DNA of 13,169 nucleotides from DASPTB01 sp035623615 (GTDB lineage Bacteria > Actinomycetota > UBA4738): positions 1 through 13,169 of the forward strand of contig DASPTB010000143.1 of NCBI GenBank assembly GCA_035623615.1. Reading direction: 5' to 3'. Below the pieces are notes generated by a model. The model did no database searches, had not been told where the DNA came from, and was given only the letters and a program-made list of their open reading frames with translations. Positions 6,485-12,933 of this stretch are shown here, in pieces (the first letter of the stretch is position 1; every line of letters starts with the position of its first letter). The position numbers and the translations under genes are program-made.

Positions 6485-7935
6485 TGCCGACCTCGGTCTT
6501 CTACCGGCAGTTCGAGCGCCACGACCACGGCGAGGGCATCAAGACGCACACGACCACGTATTGCCCAGGCTGCGGCCACGGCCTCGCGCAGAAATACCTC
6601 GCCGAGGCGATCGACGAGCTCGGCGTCCAGGATCGCACGGTGCTGATCTCGCCCGTGGGCTGCGCGGTGTTCTCCTATTACTACTTCGACGTCGGAAACT
6701 CGCAGGCCGCGCACGGACGCGCGCCGGCAGTCGCCATCGGCCACAAGACGGCGAATCCCGACTCGATCGTGATCTCCTACCAGGGCGACGGTGACCTGGC
6801 GGCCATCGGCCTGGCCGAGATCGTCAGCGCCGCGCAGATGGGCATCCCGATTACGGTCGTCTTCGCCAACAACGCCATCTACGGGATGACCGGAGGGCAG
6901 ATGGCTCCCACCACGCTCATGGGCCAGCGAACGACGACGACGCCTGAAGGAAGAACGGCGCTCGCGGGCAGCCCGATCAAGATGGCGGAGCTCATCGCGG
7001 GACTCGACGGTCCGGTGTACGTCGAGCGCGTCGCCCTGTACGACAACAAGCGGCGGACGCGGGCGAAGCGAGCGATCAGGAATGCGCTCGAAACACAGGT
7101 GAGCGGTGCCGGTTTCGGGTTCGTCGAAGTGCTGGCCGAATGCCCCCTGCATCTCGGCCTCGATCCCGAGGACGCTGAGAACTGGGTGCGGGACAACATG
7201 GAGCCGGTCTTCCCGCTCGGGATCAAGAAGGACACGCGGGACGGCCCCGGGTATCCCGAGATCCCGACTCCCGGCTTCGCGCCCGACCTGGTGCTCGAGG
7301 TCGTGGGAGCGACGGGCGAGCGGCCGCCCCGGTTTGCGGTGGGGTTCCCGGTGCACCTCGACCGCGAGGACGTCAGCCTCAAACTGGCCGGCGCGGGCGG
7401 CGACGGAGCGCAGACCGCGGCGATGCTCATCGCCCGCTCGGCGGTCAACGAGGGCTTCGACGCGAGCCACATTCCGAGCTACGGGCCGGAGTCGAGGGGC
7501 GGGACCTCCTACGCCGACGTCCACGTCGCGGCGAAGGAGGTGCTGTCCCCGGCGTCGCCGAGCCCCCATGTACTGGTGGCGTTCAACGCCCCCAGCCTCG
7601 CGAAGTTCGGCCCCTCGGTGCGAGCCGGAGGCACGATCGTCTACGACGCCTCGGTCATCACCGAGACCCCGAGCGATCTGGCCACAGGCGTACGGACCAT
7701 CGGTGTTCCGTTCACCGCCGTCGCCCAGGACCTCGGCAACGTCCTGGTCAAGAACGTGGTCGCGCTCGGAGCGTTCCAAGCCGCGACGGGCATCTTCCCC
7801 GAGGACACGTTCCTCACCGCCATCCGCGAGGCGCTGCAGGACCGCTGCGCGATGATCCCCCTGAACGAGGAGGCATTCGCGTGGGGCGTCAAGCTGGCGA
7901 AGGAGCGGGCCTCGGCGCCCGCGGCCGAAACCTGA
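6484..7935 (+). CDS. 2-oxoacid:ferredoxin oxidoreductase, fused beta and gamma subunits
   Basis: This is the catalytic partner of the preceding gene (483 aa), starting at an ATG that shares one base with that gene's stop (TGATG), so translation is coupled. Residues about 1-250 are the thiamine-diphosphate-binding beta subunit: CPGCGHG (27-33), SPVGC (56-60), HGRAPA (77-82), the ThDP/Mg motif QGDGDLAAIG (100-109) ending at NN (129-130), then IYGMTGGQ. Cys27, Cys30, Cys60 and Cys220 are plausible ligands of the proximal [4Fe-4S] cluster. Residues about 285-475 form the gamma domain: LAGAGGDGAQTAAMLIA (301-317) and SYGPESRGGTSYADV (332-346). Together the two genes supply delta-alpha and beta-gamma, that is, all four subunits of this enzyme class in two proteins. 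Sequence similarity points to the VOR branch. A single transcript is likely. Confidence 0.93.
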   Translation: MPTSVFYRQFERHDHGEGIKTHTTTYCPGCGHGLAQKYLAEAIDELGVQDRTVLISPVGCAVFSYYYFDVGNSQAAHGRAPAVAIGHKTANPDSIVISYQGDGDLAAIGLAEIVSAAQMGIPITVVFANNAIYGMTGGQMAPTTLMGQRTTTTPEGRTALAGSPIKMAELIAGLDGPVYVERVALYDNKRRTRAKRAIRNALETQVSGAGFGFVEVLAECPLHLGLDPEDAENWVRDNMEPVFPLGIKKDTRDGPGYPEIPTPGFAPDLVLEVVGATGERPPRFAVGFPVHLDREDVSLKLAGAGGDGAQTAAMLIARSAVNEGFDASHIPSYGPESRGGTSYADVHVAAKEVLSPASPSPHVLVAFNAPSLAKFGPSVRAGGTIVYDASVITETPSDLATGVRTIGVPFTAVAQDLGNVLVKNVVALGAFQAATGIFPEDTFLTAIREALQDRCAMIPLNEEAFAWGVKLAKERASAPAAET

Positions 7936-7998
7936 ACCTCACCGGCCACTTCCGGCACGGGGCGCGCGACTCACGATCATCGTTCCCACCGATCGACG

Positions 7999-8004
7999 TA
8001 GAGT
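7999..8004 (+). promoter_or_regulatory. -10 element of the four-helix membrane protein gene
   Basis: TAGAGT (TAnnnT pattern) is followed by 9 nt and ATG at 8014. No Shine-Dalgarno is present. The -35 region has no clear match. Confidence 0.4.
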
Positions 8005-8013
8005 CGATGGCTC

Positions 8014-8502
8014 ATGGGCAATCCCGACATGGAATCGCGCGAACAGCCCACGCTCGCCGCGAAACCCGCGGCACCCGCGCCAGGCGCCGCGGCCGAACGG
8101 CCGGTTCTCGCATCCCGGCTCCGGCCGCTCTGGGGGCCGCTGTTCCTCTGTATGGCCGTGCTGCTGGCGGTGTGGACGACCTGGCTCACCGTTCGGCTAC
8201 CGACCCACCACCTCGTGCGGTCGTGGGATGTCGCCTGGAGCGGATTCGACGTCCTGCTCACGACCATGCTCGTCGCGACCGGGGTCGCGCTCCTGCGCAG
8301 ATCGTCCTGGGTACGAGCCTGCGCGCTGGCAACCGCCGCGCTGCTCGTCGTCGATGCCTGGTTCGACGTGACGACGGCGCTGCCGGGCAAGCAACTCACG
8401 CAGGCGATCCTGCAGGCGGTCCTCGTCGAGGGCCCCGTCGCGGTCCTGTGCCTCTACCTGGCCTGGCGCTCGGATCGGCCACTCCGGCGTGACATGAGGT
8501 GA
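8014..8502 (+). CDS. Four-helix integral membrane protein of unknown function
   Basis: This 162-aa protein has a soluble Ala/Pro-rich N-terminus (about 38 residues) and four predicted membrane helices near residues 40-60, 74-95, 99-121 and 129-151, ending in a basic tail. Charged residues occur in or near the helices (WDVAWSGFDV, DAWFDVTTA); I recall similar WxxxGFD and DAWFD patterns in uncharacterised actinobacterial membrane proteins, but I cannot name a function. The start could be ATG 8014 or ATG 8029; the TAGAGT box 9 nt upstream favours 8014. The gene begins 78 bp after the oxidoreductase operon and probably has its own promoter. Its last 49 bp overlap the end of the convergent gene at 8454. 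Confidence 0.72.
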   Translation: MGNPDMESREQPTLAAKPAAPAPGAAAERPVLASRLRPLWGPLFLCMAVLLAVWTTWLTVRLPTHHLVRSWDVAWSGFDVLLTTMLVATGVALLRRSSWVRACALATAALLVVDAWFDVTTALPGKQLTQAILQAVLVEGPVAVLCLYLAWRSDRPLRRDMR

Positions 8503-10307
8503 AGCTCCTTCGCGGGGTCGGGAATCGGCGATCCCGAGTCCTCCGTCGAGGTGTCGACGGTCGGGCCCGCACGCTCCGGTAGCTGGTCGCGCAGCCGCCC
8601 CCGCATCCCGATCAGCGGGAGTCGCAGGAACGCCTCGGCCTCGAGGTAGGCGAGCGCCACCCGAGGGAACGAGAGCGGCGCTTCGTAGTAGATGTAGCGC
8701 GGTTGCCACTCGGGGAAGAACTTCGCGTTGAAGTGGTGGAGGCTCTCGATCTGGAAGTAGGGGTTGAGCCGGCGAGCGACGGCGACCTCCATGTGCTGCA
8801 GCGGAGAGAGGCCCGAGCGTCCACGAAAGAGCCCACCGAGGAACGCGAAGTTGAGCGAGAACCGGGTCTTCCCCATGCGCGCGAGCTCCTCCGTCGTCCG
8901 CGCGATCATCCATTCCGTGAGCCCGTTCGGCGTGTCGGGACGCCGGCGCATCTGATCCAGGCTCATGCCGGGACGGGATCCGTAGCACGGCACGAGATGA
9001 AGGTAGCCCTGCGCGCGACCGTCGCCGTCGCGGGCCACCACCGTGAGGCAGTCGGGATCGGCGAATCGCGGCTCGCCGAGCGCCATGGTGAAGCCGCGCT
9101 CCGGTGCCCGCCCTCGCCAGGCCCTCGTCACCGACGCGAGCGCCTCGCGAAGGTCGGGGCGGACGTCGGGATCCGGCACGAAATCCAGACGATAGCCGTC
9201 GCGCTCGAGTCGGTGGCAGGACTGCCGAACCTTCCGGATCCGCCGCCCTTCCAACGAGAACGTGCCCGGGTCGATGATCGCCTCGTCCCCGAGGTAGAAC
9301 CCGCGGAGTCCGAGGCTCGCGTACACCTCGCCCAGCTCGAAGCCGCCCGCCAGGACGGCGACGCCCCATCCGAGACTCCGGCTGCGCCGCACGAACGCCT
9401 CGACCGCCGAAGCGATCTCGTCCGGCGGACCGATCGGATCGCCGGAGACGAGTGCCAGGTTCCACAGGTACCGGTAGCTGATCACGGTGTCGCCATAGAA
9501 GAACCAGCTCTTGTCGCTGCGCAGGGTGAAGTAGGAAAGCGTGTCTGCACCGTAGGTCTGAACCAGGCGCTGCGCCTGCAAGGCGTCCGCCGGACTGCGG
9601 CGGAGGCCTTCGACCACCGGCCGGAAGACGACCATGATCGCCGTCACGAGCACCCCGACACCAAGGAGCGGGAGCAGGCCGGCGATCCAGTCGTTGCTCT
9701 CGCCGCTCAGCGAAACGCCCAACGGAAGCCCGACGAGTCCGCGCAGCGAGCCGAGCGCTGCGTCTCCCACCGCCGGGGTCCGGCCTCCGAGGTGGGCCAT
9801 GATCGCGAGGAACCCGAAGGCCCAGGCGCCGGCCGCCAGCAGCGGAAGCGCGAGAAGGGCGCGCCGGACCGAACCCGGCCCCGCCTGAGCATCGAACTCC
9901 CGGCGGTACGCGATCAGCACGCAGGCCATGCCGAGGTTCACCCCCGCGCCCAGCACGTCGACGTCCTTGATCAGGTGGCTGACGCCCGCGACCAGCAGGA
10001 GGATGACCGCCACGACCCACGCCCTGCGCTGCCGGCGAGCGAGGGCCCCGGCGATGATGAGGAGCCCGAACCCGGCGATTGCCGCAGCCGAGGTCGCGCC
10101 GACGCGGGCGGCGAGCGGGATGGTGTTGGACAGCAGCTCAACCTTCCCCCGGATCGTCGAGAAGGCCGCCGAGAGCAGGGTGATCACCCCGGCCGCCGCC
10201 ACCGCCGCAGCGACGGTGCGAGGAAGCCTCGCGCCCCGTGGAGGCCGTGCCGCGGCGAGCGGGGGGAGACGGCGGAGCGTTCGAGGGGTCCGCTGAACGT
10301 TTCTCAC
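8454..10307 (-). CDS. MprF-like phosphatidylglycerol aminoacyltransferase (synthase-type, DUF2156)
   Basis: This is a membrane protein of 617 aa from GTG 10307. About six transmembrane helices (residues ~31-228) are followed by a cytoplasmic DUF2156 domain (~240-560) with characteristic stretches: YFTLRSDKSWFFYGD, GDPIGPPDE, GFYLGDEAIID, KVRQSCHRLERDGY and KFFPEWQPRYIYYE. In MprF this domain transfers an amino acid from aminoacyl-tRNA to phosphatidylglycerol, protecting against cationic peptides. Full-length MprF (about 840 aa) has extra N-terminal flippase helices; these are missing, and no lysyl-tRNA synthetase is fused as in mycobacterial LysX. An in-frame ATG at 10382 would add 25 residues, but TACGGT lies 6 nt before GTG 10307, suggesting a leaderless start there. 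The gene overlaps the end of the convergent gene by 49 bp. The transferred amino acid is unknown. Confidence 0.85.
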   Translation of the reverse strand: MRNVQRTPRTLRRLPPLAAARPPRGARLPRTVAAAVAAAGVITLLSAAFSTIRGKVELLSNTIPLAARVGATSAAAIAGFGLLIIAGALARRQRRAWVVAVILLLVAGVSHLIKDVDVLGAGVNLGMACVLIAYRREFDAQAGPGSVRRALLALPLLAAGAWAFGFLAIMAHLGGRTPAVGDAALGSLRGLVGLPLGVSLSGESNDWIAGLLPLLGVGVLVTAIMVVFRPVVEGLRRSPADALQAQRLVQTYGADTLSYFTLRSDKSWFFYGDTVISYRYLWNLALVSGDPIGPPDEIASAVEAFVRRSRSLGWGVAVLAGGFELGEVYASLGLRGFYLGDEAIIDPGTFSLEGRRIRKVRQSCHRLERDGYRLDFVPDPDVRPDLREALASVTRAWRGRAPERGFTMALGEPRFADPDCLTVVARDGDGRAQGYLHLVPCYGSRPGMSLDQMRRRPDTPNGLTEWMIARTTEELARMGKTRFSLNFAFLGGLFRGRSGLSPLQHMEVAVARRLNPYFQIESLHHFNAKFFPEWQPRYIYYEAPLSFPRVALAYLEAEAFLRLPLIGMRGRLRDQLPERAGPTVDTSTEDSGSPIPDPAKELHLMSRRSGRSERQAR

Positions 10308-10313
10308 GCGGTT

Positions 10314-10319
10314 ACCGTA
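10314..10319 (-). promoter_or_regulatory. -10 element of the MprF-like gene (leaderless)
   Basis: On the minus strand TACGGT is followed by 6 nt (AACCGC) and GTG at 10307, the same spacing as at the oxidoreductase operon. No convincing -35 was found. It decides the start against the upstream in-frame ATG at 10382. Confidence 0.45.
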
Positions 10320-10360
10320 TCGGCACGGCGCCCCCGGCGGGATCAGTTTCGCCGCTGGCG

Positions 10361-10378
10361 GATCCTCTTCGCAGGATC
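10361..10378. terminator. Possible hairpin after the substrate-binding protein gene
   Basis: GATCCT-CTTCGC-AGGATC is a perfect 6-bp stem with a 6-nt loop, 41 nt beyond the stop of the substrate-binding protein gene on the minus strand and before the next gene's promoter. No T-tract is present, so this is tentative. Confidence 0.25.
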
Positions 10379-10418
10379 GCAACCACGCCGGGATCGGGCC
10401 CCGCCGGACCGTTGCCCA

Positions 10419-12089
10419 TCAGACCTGGTGGACCTGGGTCAGACTCTCCTTCGACAGCGGGCTGAACAGGCTCTGGTTGGACTCGACGAACCCGGTCCAC
10501 CGCTTGCTCCACGCGTCGATGATGTCCTGATAGTTGATGACGATGTACGGGCGGTCGTCGTAGAGCTTGCGCTGCATCGCATAGACGATCCGCTGTCGCT
10601 GCGCCGGATTCACCGCCGCTGCCTGCTGCATGTACATCTGGTCGTAGGTCTTGTCGCAGTACCCACTGTCGCTCCACGCGCCGTACTGGTTGCACTGCAT
10701 CACGGAGAGGATGAAGTCCGGGTCCTCCAGCGGCACCCAGTCCCACATGGCGAGGTCGAAGTCGAGGTAGCCCGTGCTGCCCGGGGCGGTGATCGCGGCG
10801 AACGCCGCGGAATCGTCCATGACCCGCTGGATCAGCTTGACGCCGATCTGCCGGAAGTCGCTCTGGATGATCGTGAACGCGCGGCTCCCCGCGCCGGTCT
10901 CACCCTGCGGGAAGATCACCGTGTACTGCATCTGGTGTCCGTTCGCCGATCGGATCCCGTTCGATCCCATCGGACATCCGGCCTGGTCGAGCAGCTTGTT
11001 CGCCTTCGAGAGATCGAAGGGTAGCGCCTTGACGGCCGCGTCGTGCCACCGGCCCGTTCCGGGCGGAACCACCGTGGTCCCGAGCTGCGAGTAGCCGAGC
11101 CATGCCGTCCTCACGATGGTCTCGCGATCGATCGCGTACTCGAACGCCTCTCGGACCAGCGGGTTCTGCAACTCGGGATTGGTCTTCTTCTTAGGATTGC
11201 TGTTGATGATGAAGTCGTGGAACTCGAGGCCGGGGCCGACGTACACGGTCAGCCCGGCGCTGCGCAGTGCGGCCACGCTGGTCGTTGGAACGCTCTCGAT
11301 GGCGTCCAGCTGGCCCGTCTTGAGCGCGATGATCATCGCGTCGTCGTTCGTGAAGTACTCGAGCCCGAACCCGTCGATGTGCGGCTTCGACCCGTAGTAG
11401 TACGGATTCGCGTCGAACAGTGCAATTTCGTTCTTCTTGTACTGATCCATGAAGAAGGGGCCGCCGCCGACCAGGGGATGCCCGTTCGTGGGGACGTTCG
11501 GCGTGGTCTTCAGCTGCATGCCGTTGCCGGTGGCGTACGCGCTCCAGACGTGCTCGGGCAGGATCGGCACCTGCTGTAGGTTGGAGAGCACCACGGCGAC
11601 GGGCGTCTTGTAGGTCAGGACCAATGTAGTCGCATCGGGCGCGGCGACCGAACGGATGTGCGTGAAGTCCTGGATGAAGTTCGTGGTCGGGCCCTTCCCG
11701 AACCGCACGATGGTCTGGAACGTCCAAGCGGCATCGCGCGCGGTCAAAGGCAGTCCGTCCGACCAGTGGGCACCGGGACGCGTGTGAAAGGTCCACGTCA
11801 ACCCGTCGGGCGAGGTTTCCCACCTCGTCGCGAAGTCGCCGACGAAAGCCAGCGTCTTGGTGTCGTACTGGACGAGGAAGGGATAGATGTACTCGAACGT
11901 GCTGTACGCGTCCTGGTTGAAGGCCACGAACGGGTTCATCGAGTCGATGCCGGAGGCGGTCCCCAGCCGGAGCACGCCACCGTGTTTCGTCGTGCCTCCG
12001 ACGCCGGTACCCTCGGTGTTCGCGGCGCACGCCGCCGTCAGCAACAACAGCGCCAGGACGCCCGCTGCGAGACCCCACCGTCTCGTCAT
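10419..12089 (-). CDS. ABC transporter substrate-binding lipoprotein, oligopeptide type (SBP family 5)
   Basis: This is a 556-aa extracytoplasmic solute-binding protein that would hand peptides or similar solutes to an ABC importer. The start ATG at 12089 begins a lipoprotein signal (MTRRWGLAAGVLALLLLTAAC, Cys21 the likely lipidated residue) and follows a purine-rich GAAGGGGG Shine-Dalgarno. The open frame extends 42 codons further, but that part has no signal-peptide character. Family 5 signatures are clear: GGVLRLG near the mature N-terminus, LATRWETSPDGLTWTF-like text (seen as FATRWETSPDGLTWTF), WSDGLPLTARD, NPYYYGSKPHIDGF and VREAFEYAIDRETIV. Length is normal for the family. No permease or ATPase genes adjoin it, so it is an orphan here. 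The substrate is unknown; family 5 also includes nickel, heme and sugar-oligomer binders. Confidence 0.93.
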   Translation of the reverse strand: MTRRWGLAAGVLALLLLTAACAANTEGTGVGGTTKHGGVLRLGTASGIDSMNPFVAFNQDAYSTFEYIYPFLVQYDTKTLAFVGDFATRWETSPDGLTWTFHTRPGAHWSDGLPLTARDAAWTFQTIVRFGKGPTTNFIQDFTHIRSVAAPDATTLVLTYKTPVAVVLSNLQQVPILPEHVWSAYATGNGMQLKTTPNVPTNGHPLVGGGPFFMDQYKKNEIALFDANPYYYGSKPHIDGFGLEYFTNDDAMIIALKTGQLDAIESVPTTSVAALRSAGLTVYVGPGLEFHDFIINSNPKKKTNPELQNPLVREAFEYAIDRETIVRTAWLGYSQLGTTVVPPGTGRWHDAAVKALPFDLSKANKLLDQAGCPMGSNGIRSANGHQMQYTVIFPQGETGAGSRAFTIIQSDFRQIGVKLIQRVMDDSAAFAAITAPGSTGYLDFDLAMWDWVPLEDPDFILSVMQCNQYGAWSDSGYCDKTYDQMYMQQAAAVNPAQRQRIVYAMQRKLYDDRPYIVINYQDIIDAWSKRWTGFVESNQSLFSPLSKESLTQVHQV

Positions 12090-12181
12090 GACTCGTCGCC
12101 CCCTTCGCCCTTCTCTGGACATTCGGGGGCGGGCCGCTCGGGCGAGACGCGAGAGCGACCCACCCAAGAGAAATAGTCCGA

Positions 12182-12203
12182 CAGCGCGCGGGCAGCGCGC
12201 AGG
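12182..12203. repeat. Two adjacent 11-bp direct repeats upstream of the substrate-binding protein gene
   Basis: CAGCGCGCGGG is followed directly by CAGCGCGCAGG (10 of 11 identical), about 93-114 bp before the ATG at 12089. An 11-bp period places both copies on one face of the helix, as for a regulator site. GC-rich sequence makes chance similarity fairly easy. Confidence 0.4.
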
Positions 12204-12251
12204 GTCAATGGTCACTCGCGCCTCGGGACCGCCTGCGCGACGACTCGCGTG

Positions 12252-12270
12252 TCGGCGAGTGGCTCGCCGA
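12252..12270 (-). terminator. Hairpin after the PQQ-repeat remnant
   Basis: TCGGCGAG-TGG-CTCGCCGA is a perfect 8-bp stem with a 3-nt loop, the strongest hairpin I found. It begins 14 nt beyond the stop of the PQQ-repeat remnant on the minus strand, where a terminator for that gene would be expected. There is no T-tract. Confidence 0.5.
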
Positions 12271-12284
12271 ACGGCGGTTCCGGC

Positions 12285-12413
12285 TTACAGGCTGAACGCG
12301 TACATCGAGTCGTCGGCGGATCCCGTGTCGACCTTGCCGTCGACCACGACCGGCGACGTCCACGCCGAGAAGCCGTCGTCAAAGTCTTGAGCCGCGGCCG
12401 GCTCATCACATCG
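12285..12413 (-). pseudogene. C-terminal remnant of a PQQ-repeat beta-propeller protein
   Basis: On the minus strand a frame open from 12413 to the stop TAA at 12285-12287 encodes about 42 residues and has no start codon. Its text matches a last propeller blade of the PQQ-enzyme-repeat type: FDDGFSAWTSPVVVDGKV, then GSADDSMYAFSL at the very end. Functional repeats normally read SSPVVVDGxVYVGSxDGxLYAL. Here the usual Tyr-Val after GKV is Asp-Thr. An in-frame TGA at 12414-12416 closes the upstream side, and I could not recognise further blades in other frames upstream. It is best explained as the leftover 3' end of a deleted or decayed gene (BamB-like or dehydrogenase-like), still followed by its hairpin. 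Its exact former identity cannot be told. Confidence 0.65.
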
Positions 12414-12486
12414 TCAGCGATCGGTCGGGGTCAACCGGTCGGAATCTCATCTCGCCCGAGGCCTCAACCCCCGCCGGGGATGCCCG

Positions 12487-12684
12487 TCAGGCCGCCTTCG
12501 GCAGTGTCTCGTGCTCGACCCGGACTTCCGTCTTCTGCGGCGGCCACGTCCGGAGCGAGCGAATCAGCCCGTAGACGAAACAGCCGATCGTGACGGCAAG
12601 GACCGCCGCGACCACGACCCATCCTGTCGCGTCCAGTGAAGCCGGAACCGGAAGCGGGTGCGGAGGAATTCCTGCGCCGATCAT
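12487..12684 (-). CDS. Small single-span membrane protein, 65 aa
   Basis: I do not recognise a family. The protein has a Pro-rich N-terminus (GAGIPPHPLPVP), one strongly hydrophobic segment at residues about 21-41 (GWVVVAAVLAVTIGCFVYGLI), then a basic and polar tail (RSLRTWPPQ, VRVEHETLPKAA). Positive charges after the helix suggest the C-terminus faces the cytoplasm. The ATG at 12684 is supported by a near-perfect Shine-Dalgarno, GGAGGTGA (12690-12697), with 8 nt between GGAGG and ATG; this is much stronger than the signal at other genes here and argues the gene is real. A longer open frame upstream is low-complexity antisense sequence. It is divergent from the peptidase gene at 12934 and ends 74 bp before the PQQ remnant frame. 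It may be a small accessory subunit of a membrane complex, but that is a guess. Confidence 0.7.
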   Translation of the reverse strand: MIGAGIPPHPLPVPASLDATGWVVVAAVLAVTIGCFVYGLIRSLRTWPPQKTEVRVEHETLPKAA

Positions 12685-12933
12685 CTCTCTCACCTCCGGT
12701 TGCCAGCTTCCTTCCCCCCGCGACCGTCGTCCGGTGCCGCCCGACCCTCGTTCGATGGGACCCTCGGGCCGGGGAAGCGTCGGCGGCACGACCTTGCCCG
12801 GACGACCGTGTGCTGCCTTGGATGCGCGTGGTCGCTCGCCGTGGTGGCCGCGATCCTGGCGGGCTCGCGGTCGCGATGAGGCGGCCGACCGGCTCGATTG
12901 TCCATCCGATTCCGGTGGCATAGGCTCCGCCGC
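12685..12933. other. Divergent intergenic region
   Basis: This 249-bp gap separates the 65-aa membrane protein gene from the peptidase gene. It holds the Shine-Dalgarno of the former next to 12690 and the promoter of the latter at 12898-12926. The middle part contains short open frames on both strands, but none has a recognisable product or initiation signal, and I saw no strong hairpin. Confidence 0.5.
12898..12926 (+). promoter_or_regulatory. Promoter of the M20 peptidase gene (leaderless)
   Basis: TTGTCC (12898-12903), a 17-bp spacer and TAGGCT (12921-12926) are followed by 7 nt and GTG at 12934. This is the best-formed promoter in the window and predicts transcription starting at the start codon; no Shine-Dalgarno is present. 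Confidence 0.6.

Noticed and set aside
5962..7779. Open frame of 605 codons on the minus strand opposite the alpha and beta-gamma genes
   Set aside because: Same reasoning: antisense to highly conserved motifs, with no recognisable domain of its own.
8703..11024. Open frame of 773 codons on the plus strand
   Set aside because: It runs antisense to the MprF-like and substrate-binding protein genes. Its composition is low-complexity and charged, with no signal or domain.
12658..12879. Short plus-strand frame ending in a hydrophobic stretch (SLAVVAAILAG)
   Set aside because: It has no ribosome binding site, starts inside the 65-aa gene on the other strand, and its first half is off-frame-like. 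I could not support it as a gene.
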